A stretch of DNA of 64,000 nucleotides from Prochlorococcus sp. AG-363-P08 (GTDB lineage: Bacteria > Cyanobacteriota > Cyanobacteriia > PCC-6307 > Cyanobiaceae): NCBI GenBank assembly GCA_003278195.1, contig QCGE01000004.1, positions 62,001 to 126,000 of the forward strand. The letters run 5' to 3'. This document shows positions 48,007 through 56,438 of the stretch, piece after piece. The notes under the pieces were generated by a model. It made no database searches, was not told where the DNA came from, and saw only the letters and a program-made list of their open reading frames with translations. The stretch's first letter is position 1. Each line of letters begins with the position of its first letter. Both the position numbers and the translations under genes were made by a program.

Positions 48007-48945
48007 ATGAAAAAAAGCGATATTAATTTGGACTCATATCAAATCTTAGCCTTCTATGCCTTTACACCACTTTCAAATAAAGATATGTATGTTTTGTCTA
48101 ATAATATAAAGAATATATCTACCATGAATAATATCAAGGGAACTGTATTGATTGCTCTTGAAGGAGTTAATGGGACTATATGTGGAAAAGCATTTGAAGC
48201 GGAAAAAGTAATTAAAGAAATAGAAAGCTATCTACCTTTAAACTGCCTAGACATAAAAATAAGCTGGTCTAATAAACAAGCATTTAAACGTCTTAGAGTA
48301 AGGCAAAAAAAAGAAATAGTTACAATTGGTATTCCTGATGTCAATCCACGAGAGTTGGTTGGCAAATATGTAGAGCCAACAAATTGGAATGAACTGATTT
48401 CAGACCCCAACACACTTGTAATAGATACAAGAAACGAATACGAAATTGGTATTGGAACTTTTACAGGTGCAATCAACCCTCACACTCGAAACTTTAGGGA
48501 TTTCCCTAAATGGGTAAAAACTAAGTTGCCTCAAATAATAAAAGAAAAATCTACCAAACGTATTGCAATGTTCTGCACTGGCGGAATACGGTGCGAAAAA
48601 GCAACCTCACTTCTAAAAAAAGAAGGCTTCAACGATGTTCATCATCTTCAAGGAGGAATTCTTCGTTATTTAAAAGAAATCCCCGAAGACCAAAGTCAAT
48701 GGATAGGAGAATGCTTTGTATTTGACCAAAGAGTATCCCTTAACCACGAATTAAAGCCAGGCATACATAGTATGTGTCATGCATGTGGATCACCGCTTAA
48801 CCCTGAAGACATGAAAGGTGAAAATTACATAAAAGGTATTCAATGCCATAAATGCATAAATAAATATACAGATAAAGATAGGTTTAGATTTGCAGAGCGA
48901 CAACGTCAAATAGACAATCAGAAGGAAATAAATCCAGAAATATGA
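48007..48945 (+). CDS. trhO: tRNA uridine(34) hydroxylase TrhO (rhodanese-like, YceA)
   Basis: Oxygen-dependent hydroxylation of U34 in tRNAs read by 5-substituted uridines. 312 aa. N-terminal acylphosphatase-like domain, central rhodanese domain with the active Cys in MFCTGGIRCEKA, and a C-terminal Cys-rich part (CHACG, CHKC) that could bind metal. CAGGAG precedes the ATG at a good distance. Overlaps the next gene by 4 bases. AT-rich compared with bioB. Confidence 0.93.
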   Translation: MKKSDINLDSYQILAFYAFTPLSNKDMYVLSNNIKNISTMNNIKGTVLIALEGVNGTICGKAFEAEKVIKEIESYLPLNCLDIKISWSNKQAFKRLRVRQKKEIVTIGIPDVNPRELVGKYVEPTNWNELISDPNTLVIDTRNEYEIGIGTFTGAINPHTRNFRDFPKWVKTKLPQIIKEKSTKRIAMFCTGGIRCEKATSLLKKEGFNDVHHLQGGILRYLKEIPEDQSQWIGECFVFDQRVSLNHELKPGIHSMCHACGSPLNPEDMKGENYIKGIQCHKCINKYTDKDRFRFAERQRQIDNQKEINPEI

Positions 48946-49499
48946 AAACAGAAGTTCCCTTAAAACCAGAGATCATTAATCTTGATTTATTAGAAAAGCA
49001 GGCAGCAAGCCAAGAACTTCTATTAAGATTTCAAGTAAGAAGACCATTAAACTTATGGGCAATAAAACTTGTTGTAGCTGAACAAGTTTCCAATCAGAAA
49101 GTAAAAATATTAGGAGAAATGAAATGTTGGGCCTACGGAAGGGAGAAAGGTTTGCAGCTAGATACCCTGAAAGTACGTCCTCTAGCAAAAAGAGGGGTAA
49201 GTGATCTTCTATGGACTGCTGTAATGGCTTGGGCATTAGAAGAAACACCATGTAGAAAAGCCCGCTTACTTGCCATAAGAGATGAAGATCGCAATCACCT
49301 CGCGTTATTGAGGTATTTCAATAGAAGAGGATTCAAAGAAATCCGAGAAATAGGTTCAGCCCCTATGGATTTACCCCTCCGAATGATTTGGGGAGGCTCT
49401 GGAGTACTAATGGGCGGTAAATGCACAGAAGTCCTAAAAACATCTTATCTGCGCTGGAACAAAGAAATATTTTCAGAAAAAAATCGATCAGCTTTATAA
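48942..49499 (+). CDS. GNAT acetyltransferase-like protein
   Basis: 185 aa. Starts at the ATG of an ATGA overlap with trhO, so translation is coupled. The middle and end resemble a GNAT domain: [44 protein letters not shown], then [18 protein letters not shown]. The acetyl-CoA R/QxxGxG/A motif is not clear-cut ([10 protein letters not shown]). Function unknown; its last six bases overlap the convergent lipA stop. Confidence 0.75.
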   Translation: MKTEVPLKPEIINLDLLEKQAASQELLLRFQVRRPLNLWAIKLVVAEQVSNQKVKILGEMKCWAYGREKGLQLDTLKVRPLAKRGVSDLLWTAVMAWALEETPCRKARLLAIRDEDRNHLALLRYFNRRGFKEIREIGSAPMDLPLRMIWGGSGVLMGGKCTEVLKTSYLRWNKEIFSEKNRSAL

Positions 49500-50420
49500 G
49501 GAACCCTCTTCAGCGTGATAACTACTCCTTACCAGAGGACCACTAGTAACTTTTGAGAACCCAAGACTACGTGCTATTTCACCTAATTCCTGAAATTCAT
49601 CAGGCGTCCAATAACGGCTAACAGGTATGTGAGCCAAAGATGGTCTTAGATATTGACCTAAAGTGACCCTCTGGCAGTCAACTTTACGAAGATCCTTTAG
49701 TGTCTCAATAATCTCCCCAAATTCTTCACCAAGGCCGAGCATTAAACCAGATTTAGTTGGTATATCTGGAGCAATTCTCCTGGAAGCCTCTAAAAGCCGG
49801 AGAGAATTTGTGTAAGTTGCGCCCCGCCGAACTTCCCCTTGCAATCTACTGACTGTTTCAAGATTGTGATTAAAGCAAACTGGTTCAGCAGAAAGAACAA
49901 TCTTCAAACGTTCTCGCTGAATTTTAACTAGCTCTGAAAAGTCAGTTGTTCCTCCCCAGAAATCTGGAGTCAAAACTTCTATTGCTGTAAAAGGATTTTG
50001 AAGTCGAATAGCTCGTATCGTCTCGGTAAAAAGAGTTGCTCCATGATCTGACAAATCATCACGTGCTACAGAAGTTAGGACTACATAACGGAGACCTAAT
50101 TTATTAACAGCTTGAGCTACTCGCTCTGGCTCCAATAAATCAACAGGATCTGGTGGGAGACCTTTCTCAACCTGGCAAAAAGCACAACTTCTTGTACAAG
50201 TAGAGCCTCCTAAAAGGAAGGTCGCTGTCCCTGCTGCATAACACTCTCCCTTATTCGGGCATCGACCCTCTTCACAAATAGTGTGTAGCTCTGAACCTTT
50301 AACTAAAGATTGGACCTTTTCGGAAGTAGAGGCTTTACCTTTCGGTCTTCGGATCCATTCCGGCAACCTTTGACTAGGTAAAATTTTGCTATAGCGGTTT
50401 TGGCGAGTGTTAGTAGACAT
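49494..50420 (-). CDS. lipA: lipoyl synthase
   Basis: Radical-SAM insertion of two sulfurs into octanoyl domains of E2 and GcvH. 308 aa. Auxiliary cluster motif [12 protein letters not shown] and radical-SAM [30 protein letters not shown], and the RSSYHAEE C-terminus carrying the conserved Ser. Cyanobacteria often have two LipA paralogues; which one this is cannot be told. Downstream of recR, same strand, with 17 bases between them. Confidence 0.95.
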   Translation of the reverse strand: MSTNTRQNRYSKILPSQRLPEWIRRPKGKASTSEKVQSLVKGSELHTICEEGRCPNKGECYAAGTATFLLGGSTCTRSCAFCQVEKGLPPDPVDLLEPERVAQAVNKLGLRYVVLTSVARDDLSDHGATLFTETIRAIRLQNPFTAIEVLTPDFWGGTTDFSELVKIQRERLKIVLSAEPVCFNHNLETVSRLQGEVRRGATYTNSLRLLEASRRIAPDIPTKSGLMLGLGEEFGEIIETLKDLRKVDCQRVTLGQYLRPSLAHIPVSRYWTPDEFQELGEIARSLGFSKVTSGPLVRSSYHAEEGSL

Positions 50421-50437
50421 TTTCTATTGAATAGCTA

Positions 50438-51037
50438 TCAGTCCATTGTCGTACGTCCTTCCAGCGCACGAGTCAAAGTAATTTCATCAGCATATTCCAG
50501 TTCTGCACCTACAGGAAGCCCATAAGCAATACGAGTTACTTTTGCAAATGGCTTCAAAAGTCTAGAAAGATAAAGGCTTGTAGTGTCACCCTCAACACTA
50601 GGGGTCAAAGCAAGTATTACCTCTTCTACTCCCTCATCATCTACTCGCTTAACAAGGTTTGAGATCATAAGCATTTCGGGGCTAACTCCATCCATTGGAG
50701 AAATTAATCCCCCAAGGACATGATAAAGACCCTTAAATTCTCGAGTTCGCTCCAGAGCTATTAAATCTCTAGAGTCAGCAACAACACACAACAAATCATG
50801 TTCCCTTCCCTGGCTTTTACAAATTTCACAGAGGGGTTCCGCACTTAAGTGAAAGCATTTCTGACATTGCCCCACCTGTGAACGTGCAGCGATCAAAGCA
50901 TCTGCAAAACTTCTTATAGTCTCTTCAGGCTGCCTGAGAAGATACAAAGAAAGCCTTTGGGCAGTCCTTGGACCAACTCCTGGAAGACGCTCAAAATGAT
51001 CTATAAGCCTTGCCAGTGGCCGAGTAAATGCGCTCAG
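50438..51037 (-). CDS. recR: recombination protein RecR (non-standard start codon likely)
   Basis: Works with RecF/RecO to load RecA on gapped DNA. The conserved protein needs about 199 aa. N-terminal helix-hairpin-helix [19 protein letters not shown], Cys4 zinc finger ([16 protein letters not shown]), Toprim domain [22 protein letters not shown] and the C-terminal Walker-like region. In-frame codons run from a stop at 51064-51062, but there is no ATG, GTG or TTG until a TTG at 50947, inside the hairpin-helix domain. The first plausible start is CTG at 51037 (then [12 protein letters not shown]). ATT at 51061 is another candidate. Confidence 0.9.
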   Translation of the reverse strand: MSAFTRPLARLIDHFERLPGVGPRTAQRLSLYLLRQPEETIRSFADALIAARSQVGQCQKCFHLSAEPLCEICKSQGREHDLLCVVADSRDLIALERTREFKGLYHVLGGLISPMDGVSPEMLMISNLVKRVDDEGVEEVILALTPSVEGDTTSLYLSRLLKPFAKVTRIAYGLPVGAELEYADEITLTRALEGRTTMD

Positions 51038-51133
51038 AGGATCAAAGCAGCTTCTATGAATCTACGCATTCGTCAACCATACAAGCCAATATTTGCCATC
51101 TCCGGCAGAATGGCAGCGGCTAGATTTATATCT

Positions 51134-51688
51134 ATGGTTCACTTCCTTCGTTTATCAATCCGTCCTCTTATAGCTTGCTTTCTGGCAAGCATACTTGTTG
51201 CTTGCAGCAGCTCTACAGGAGGAATGGAGTCATTTCAAAGCCCTGATGGGCGTTACGCTTTCTTATACCCAACCGGATGGACGAGAGTTGCTGTAAGCAA
51301 TGGTCCCCAGGTGGTTTTTCATGATCTAATTAATAGCGACGAGACACTAAGCCTTGTGGTCTCAAAGGTGGATGACTCCATTGATTTAAAAAAGATTGAA
51401 GATCCAGATTCAGTAGGGGAAGCAATATTTAACAACGTAATTGCCCCAGAAGGGACTGGTAGAGAAGTAGAGTTAATAGAAGCAAGTTCAAGAGAGTCAT
51501 CTGGACATACATTTGTCGATCTTGAATACAAGATTCATCTTCAAAACCGAGACAGGCATGAAATTGCAACAGTAGTTATCGACAGAGGAAACCTTTATAC
51601 ACTTGCCACAAGTACTAATGAAGAAAGGTGGCTAAGAGTAAAAGGATTATTTAAAAATGTGATTCAATCATTTAACTTTCTTATTTAA
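51134..51688 (+). CDS. PsbP-like (CyanoP) photosystem II lipoprotein
   Basis: 184 aa from MVHFLRLSIRPL. The frame is open to 50957, but that part is antisense to recR and lacks a signal. A lipoprotein signal peptide runs to the lipobox LVAC-SSS, with lipidated Cys24, so the mature protein is anchored in the thylakoid lumen. The PsbP domain follows (SFQSPDGRYAFLYPTGWTRVAVSNGPQVVFHDLI, then ESSGHTFVDLEYKIH). CyanoP binds photosystem II assembly intermediates. No downstream partner; convergent with the ABC exporter. Confidence 0.88.
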   Translation: MVHFLRLSIRPLIACFLASILVACSSSTGGMESFQSPDGRYAFLYPTGWTRVAVSNGPQVVFHDLINSDETLSLVVSKVDDSIDLKKIEDPDSVGEAIFNNVIAPEGTGREVELIEASSRESSGHTFVDLEYKIHLQNRDRHEIATVVIDRGNLYTLATSTNEERWLRVKGLFKNVIQSFNFLI

Positions 51689-51789
51689 GATATTCTAAAT
51701 ACTCCTAGGGAAATTATTTTCATTAAAAATCAAGTTGCAGGAGATAAGTTGCCTCAGGTTAAAAATATAAATTTATCAAGCCTGTCATA

Positions 51790-53577
51790 TCAACTTTTAC
51801 GCAAACCAGCCTGAACTGTCCAAAGATCAGAATAAGGTCCACGCTTTTCTAATAATGAATCATGAGTACCCTCCTCGACTATTTCTCCTTTCTCCATAAC
51901 TATTATCGTATCCGCATTTCTAATCGTACTTAACCTATGAGCAATAACAATGGTAGTCCTACTTGAAGTTATTTTGTCCAAAGAACGCTGAATAGCAGCT
52001 TCCGTTTCATTATCAACAGCTGCCGTTGCTTCATCGAGTATAAGGATTGGGGCATCTTTAAGAATTGCCCTTGCTAGAGCAATTCGTTGTCGTTGGCCGC
52101 CAGAAAGACGCTGGCCACGTTCACCTACGATTGTTTGAAAACCCAATGGCAATGAATCTATAAAGTTTTTAGCTTCTGCCAATTCAGCTGCGCGAACTAT
52201 TTGATCATGCTTTGCTTTTAAATCACCATAAGAAATGTTCTCAGCAATAGTACCTTGAAAAATATAAACATCCTGACTCACTAATGAGAAACAATTTCGC
52301 AAATCAGATAAATTCAGCGTATCAATAGGATACTCATCAAGCAATATTCTCCCTGAACGAATTGAATAAAACCTCAACAATAGTTTTACCAATGTGCTTT
52401 TACCAGAACCTGTAGATCCAACAACTCCTACTGTGCTACCTGCTGGTATTGCTAAGTTAAAATCCTTCAATAATATAACTCTATCATTGTAGTTAAAACT
52501 TACATTTTCAAAGCTTATATCTCCTTTAATATCAGTTACACTTATTCTCTTTTCTCCACTAAAAATTGTACACGGTGTATCTATAAGGTCCAGGACTCGA
52601 TTAGTGGAGGCCATAGATCTCTGATAATCATCTAAAGTATGACCAAGAGTTGTTAAAGGCCAAAGCAATCTTTGGGTTATAAAAACCAAGAAGCTATAAA
52701 TCCCAACACTAAGCTGGCCTTTCCATGCCTGCAATCCACCTAAAACTAATATAGATAAAAATGCAAATAAGATGGCAAATCTTATAAGTGGAATAAATGC
52801 TGCAGAGAAACGGATAGCTTTTCTGTTACTTTGTTTATAAGCATTGCTATCTCTTCGCATACGCTCTAACTCCCAATCCTCTGTAACAAAGCTTTTGATC
52901 GTAAAAATCCCTCCAAGATTATTACTTAAACGTGCAGATATATCTCCTGCCTTTTCACGAACATCCTTATAACGGGGAGACAAAAGTTTCTGAAAGTAAA
53001 TCGATCCCCAAAGTATTATTGGTATTGGGATAAATGATACAAAGGCTATTCCTGGAGCTGCAAAAGCCATGGCGCCACCAACCAAAAGAACAGTAGTTGC
53101 TAGTTGCAGAATTTGGTTAGCCCCATGGTCAAGGAATCTTTCAAGCTGATTAATATCATCATTAAGCACAGCCATAATTCTTCCAGTACTACCACTTTCA
53201 AAGAAAGACATCTCTAGTTTTTGCAAGTGTCCATATGCCTTCAAACGAAGATTGTGTTGAGCGACTTGTGCCAAGTTGCGCCACAAAAGTCCATACAAGT
53301 ATTCAAAAAGAGATTCTGCAGTCCAAATAAAAAATGAAAGCACTGCTAAAAATGTCAACTGGGTAGGGACACTGACAAAACCAATGCCAGATAGCCATGA
53401 CGACTGTTCCCTAACCACAACATCAACAGCCAATCCAATCAGTACTGGAGGGGCCAAGTCAAAAAGTTTATTTAAAAGAGAAGAGCTAGTAGCAAGAAGA
53501 ATCTGCTTTTGTTGGCCCTCTAAGCTCGCTATAAGACGTGCTAGGGAGTTCTTTCTTGATCTGGTTCTAGAACGCAT
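51790..53577 (-). CDS. ABC transporter, fused permease and ATP-binding protein
   Basis: 595 aa half-transporter of the exporter type: six membrane segments in the first 310 residues, then the ATPase with Walker A GSTGSGKSTLVKLL, signature LSGGQRQRIALARA, Walker B ILILDEATAAVD and switch His in IVIAHRLSTI. Similar to MsbA/multidrug-lipid exporters; substrate not predictable. ATG at 53577, with a basic start MRSRTRSRK. No partner subunit is adjacent, so a homodimer is likely. Confidence 0.92.
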   Translation of the reverse strand: MRSRTRSRKNSLARLIASLEGQQKQILLATSSSLLNKLFDLAPPVLIGLAVDVVVREQSSWLSGIGFVSVPTQLTFLAVLSFFIWTAESLFEYLYGLLWRNLAQVAQHNLRLKAYGHLQKLEMSFFESGSTGRIMAVLNDDINQLERFLDHGANQILQLATTVLLVGGAMAFAAPGIAFVSFIPIPIILWGSIYFQKLLSPRYKDVREKAGDISARLSNNLGGIFTIKSFVTEDWELERMRRDSNAYKQSNRKAIRFSAAFIPLIRFAILFAFLSILVLGGLQAWKGQLSVGIYSFLVFITQRLLWPLTTLGHTLDDYQRSMASTNRVLDLIDTPCTIFSGEKRISVTDIKGDISFENVSFNYNDRVILLKDFNLAIPAGSTVGVVGSTGSGKSTLVKLLLRFYSIRSGRILLDEYPIDTLNLSDLRNCFSLVSQDVYIFQGTIAENISYGDLKAKHDQIVRAAELAEAKNFIDSLPLGFQTIVGERGQRLSGGQRQRIALARAILKDAPILILDEATAAVDNETEAAIQRSLDKITSSRTTIVIAHRLSTIRNADTIIVMEKGEIVEEGTHDSLLEKRGPYSDLWTVQAGLRKS

Positions 53578-53774
53578 TCTGGTGTCTAAGGCTGTTTTTC
53601 AGAAAAGTTATAAGTAAATTTTCCATCATCTATAAAAAATAGTGTGTATATAAAAAGTGCAGAACTAACTATCAATAAATTCATCTTTATTAGTCATATA
53701 GAATTCTTATGAGTATTAATAAAAATAAGGAAGGAGGTCTATAAGAAAGTGGAGCATTCGAATTGCTTACATGA

Positions 53775-53834
53775 GTTAGAAATCTTCTAAAGCATGAAGA
53801 ATTGCTTTCTATAGGCCTTTTTGAAACTTCTAAC
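53775..53834. ncRNA. structured element downstream of the RRM gene (candidate terminator or small RNA)
   Basis: GTTAGAA (53775-53781) and TTCTAAC (53828-53834) are exact inverted complements closing 60 bases. Nested inside is AAAGCA (53789-53794) with TGCTTT (53803-53808). It lies just after the RRM gene stop on the minus strand, in a gap of about 280 bases with no ORF. It may be a 3' structure of that mRNA or an independent RNA. Evidence is base-pairing only. Confidence 0.35.
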
Positions 53835-53857
53835 AAGAAGGAGAGTGGTCTTTTGCT

Positions 53858-54139
53858 TTAAAAGCGATTTCCACCGCCCCTCCCTCCTGAAGGCCTATCT
53901 CTTGGGGTCGCTTTATTGACCCTGATCATGCGTCCCATCCACTCAACATCTTGTAAGTCATCAATCGCCTTTTGCTCATCTGCCTCGTTATTCATTTCTA
54001 CGAAAGCAAATCCCCTTTTGCGACCAGTCTCTCTATCAAGAGGGAGACTGCACTGCTTGACTTCGCCATATTGGCTGAATAAATGGACTAAGTCTTCCTG
54101 TTCTGCTTGGAAAGACAAGTTGCCGATGTAAATGGTCAT
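53858..54139 (-). CDS. RNA-binding protein with one RRM (cyanobacterial Rbp type)
   Basis: 93 aa. A single RNA recognition motif with RNP2 IYIGNL and RNP1 RGFAFVEM, then a short Gly/Arg-rich tail (GGRGGGNRF). Cyanobacterial Rbp proteins of this size bind U-rich RNA, and several are cold-induced. The 5' leader of about 350 bases upstream is long for this genome and contains a 13-nt direct repeat, which hints at post-transcriptional control. ATG at 54139. Confidence 0.93.
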   Translation of the reverse strand: MTIYIGNLSFQAEQEDLVHLFSQYGEVKQCSLPLDRETGRKRGFAFVEMNNEADEQKAIDDLQDVEWMGRMIRVNKATPRDRPSGGRGGGNRF

Positions 54140-54490
54140 TGCCTAAATTGGACCTATAGGGTTGATCAGTGAAGCCTTGGTCCGAAAAGGAAAGTCCTGT
54201 ATGCGTTAGCTGATGAGCTGAAGCTGGGAGCGAGCCGTTTGGAGCAGTGAGCTGAAGCTGATTGAACACCCAGGCTACAGGGGCACCTTAATCACAGCTC
54301 TAAAAAACAAGAGAATGGCTTAAAACTCCACAAAATCGTTGTATTTCACATGTCAAAAAATATTCAAAAAAGAAGTCAAATTCAAAATGCTGAAATCAAA
54401 AGACAAAGATCAAGCATTTTAAAGATAGACCTTCAACTTGAACATCTTTAAAATTCTAAGGCGGCTGAATGTCGACTTTAGAAAATTAAT
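54140..54490. other. 351-base region upstream of the RRM gene
   Basis: Spans the RRM gene leader and the 3' end of the DEAD-box helicase region. Contents: a 13-nt direct repeat TGAGCTGAAGCTG (54214-54226 and 54248-54260) within a more GC-rich block (about 54150-54300), then an AT-rich segment (54300-54490) with no ORF. The promoter of the RRM gene probably lies within it. No known RNA family recognised. Confidence 0.5.
54214..54260 (-). repeat. 13-nt direct repeat in the RRM gene leader
   Basis: TGAGCTGAAGCTG occurs twice (54214-54226, 54248-54260), 34 bases apart start to start. The internal AGCTGAAGCT can also pair weakly with itself. It may be a protein-binding or self-regulatory site in the leader; chance is also possible. 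Confidence 0.55.
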
Positions 54491-56260
54491 TTAATGGCTT
54501 GTACGCTGTATTTGCAACTCCCTATTCATAACCTTGAGCCTTTTTAGAACCTTAAAAACATCATCAGGCATACCCTTAGGGAGATCAATAAAACTATATG
54601 TATCGAAGATCTGAATTCTTCCAATCATTCGCCCATTTAAACCTGACTCATTGGCAATTGCTCCAACTAAATTTCCTGGCTTGACTCGGTCTCTATGACC
54701 AACTTCAACCCGAAATCGTTCCATATTTCCTTCGATTTTTCTACTTCCCTTGTCTGACGACCTCCTCCCTGATCCAAAACGATCTTGTCTAGACTCATTA
54801 CGAGTTCTATTAATCGGCTGTTCCAGCCAGCTCTCATCTCCCTCAAAAAGAAAAGGTTTCGGTCCTACGGCCAATTCAATAGCCGCAAGAGCAATTTCTT
54901 CAGTAGTAAGACTTTCCTCATCTAAAATTCCAACCAGTAATTCATTAAATGTTTTCAACTCACTATCAAGTCGAGTTGAGTTTTTGGCATTCTCAACAAT
55001 TCTTGTCTTTAAGCGATGCAAACGACTTTCATTGATCTCAGAATTTTTGGGAATTCCCATAGATTCAATTGATTGGCCAACAGCTCTCTCCAGTGTGCTA
55101 ACGAAACGTCGCTCTCTTGGATTTACAAACAGAATGGCCTCTCCGGTTCGACCAGCTCTACCAGTTCGTCCAATTCGATGAACATATGCCTCACTGTCAA
55201 AAGGAATATCAAAATTGACAACTAATCCAATACGATCAACATCAAGTCCCCTAGCAGCAACATCAGTTGCCACTAACACATCAACAGCTCCGTTTTTTAG
55301 ACGTTCAACAGTTCTTTCACGTTGATTTTGCGGTACATCTCCATTTAGAACAGCTACTTCATGCCCAGAAGCAGCCAATGACTCCGCAACGTCAATTGTA
55401 ATTGCCTTGGTTCGTGCAAAAACAATCGCTCCATCGCCAATAAAAGAGTCAAGAACCCTGTTTAGAGCTTCTAGTTTTCTACTGTTATGAACGGTTATGC
55501 AGCGATGACGAATACGACGTGCTTCTTGAGCTTTTGTTTTAATAGTTATTTCAGCTGGAGAATTTAAATAACGCTTTGAAAGTCTACGAATCTCAGACGG
55601 CATTGTTGCAGAAAAAAGTACCATCTGCCGTTCTGATGGCAACTGTTCAAGAATCCATTCAACATCATCAATAAAGCCCATCCGAAGCATTTCGTCTGCT
55701 TCGTCAAGAACAAGACTTTTTAAATTTGAAGTATCCATAGTTCCTTGACGAATATGGTCCATCACCCTTCCTGGAGTACCTACTACAACATCAATGCCTT
55801 TTTTTAGGGAAAGTATTTGAGAACGAAAATCTGCACCTCCATAAACAGCTAAAACCTTTAGATGTGGATGGCCAGCTGAGTAGGCTTTAAAAGAATCTGC
55901 GACCTGAACAGCGAGTTCTCTTGTTGGTGCAAGTACTAAAACCTGTGGTCGAACTTGATGTTCCTCAAGCCTTTCTATAAGGGGTAAAGCAAAGGCTGCT
56001 GTTTTCCCAGTTCCTGTTTGTGCTTGACCTACCAAATCCCTTCCCATCATCAAATCTGGGAAGGCAGCCTTCTGAATAGGTGATGGATTCTTATATCCTT
56101 TCTGAGTAAGTGTTTTTAAGAGCTCCGGACTAAAACCAAACCCATCGAAACCAGTATCTAAAGAAGAGCATTCAGAATGTTGCTCTTCGTTAGCACTAAC
56201 TTCATTAGTATCCGTTGCAAGGTTGCATGCAGATTCCGCATGCGGAGTATCCTTAGTCAT
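54491..56260 (-). CDS. DEAD-box RNA helicase (DeaD/CsdA type)
   Basis: 589 aa. Q motif GFSPELLKTLTQKGYKNPSPIQ, Walker A AQTGTGKTAAFALPLIE, LDEADEMLRMGF (DEAD), SAT, then the second helicase lobe with VATDVAARGLDVDRIGLV and HRIGRTGRAGRTGEA. C-terminal region about 490-589 is a DbpA/CsdA-like RNA-binding domain (RFRVEVGHRDRVKPGNLVGAIANESGL). Such helicases act in ribosome assembly and mRNA decay, often at low temperature. Upstream (on the same strand) of the RRM gene, which fits a shared cold/RNA role. ATG at 56260. Confidence 0.93.
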   Translation of the reverse strand: MTKDTPHAESACNLATDTNEVSANEEQHSECSSLDTGFDGFGFSPELLKTLTQKGYKNPSPIQKAAFPDLMMGRDLVGQAQTGTGKTAAFALPLIERLEEHQVRPQVLVLAPTRELAVQVADSFKAYSAGHPHLKVLAVYGGADFRSQILSLKKGIDVVVGTPGRVMDHIRQGTMDTSNLKSLVLDEADEMLRMGFIDDVEWILEQLPSERQMVLFSATMPSEIRRLSKRYLNSPAEITIKTKAQEARRIRHRCITVHNSRKLEALNRVLDSFIGDGAIVFARTKAITIDVAESLAASGHEVAVLNGDVPQNQRERTVERLKNGAVDVLVATDVAARGLDVDRIGLVVNFDIPFDSEAYVHRIGRTGRAGRTGEAILFVNPRERRFVSTLERAVGQSIESMGIPKNSEINESRLHRLKTRIVENAKNSTRLDSELKTFNELLVGILDEESLTTEEIALAAIELAVGPKPFLFEGDESWLEQPINRTRNESRQDRFGSGRRSSDKGSRKIEGNMERFRVEVGHRDRVKPGNLVGAIANESGLNGRMIGRIQIFDTYSFIDLPKGMPDDVFKVLKRLKVMNRELQIQRTSH

Positions 56261-56438
56261 ATTTAAAAAGCTGACCTGATTTACCCTTCAAATCAGGCCA
56301 GCAACGCCCTATGCGCAATAAGACACGCTGTGTTGCTTCGCCTTTAGTTCAAAGGTTGTAATTTAGTTTATCACCTTGGCTTATTACATCATTGAAAAAC
56401 CAAATTCACCTAAAGATTTTTTCTAATAAATAAAAAAA

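Noticed and set aside
50957-51133. N-terminal extension of the PsbP-like gene (59 residues)
   Set aside because: It lies antisense to recR and would put the lipoprotein signal peptide in the middle of the protein; the ATG at 51134 gives a normal lipoprotein start.
54036-54269. 77-residue minus-strand ORF overlapping the RRM gene leader
   Set aside because: It is a different frame of the RRM gene and its leader with no family-like text; a shadow ORF.
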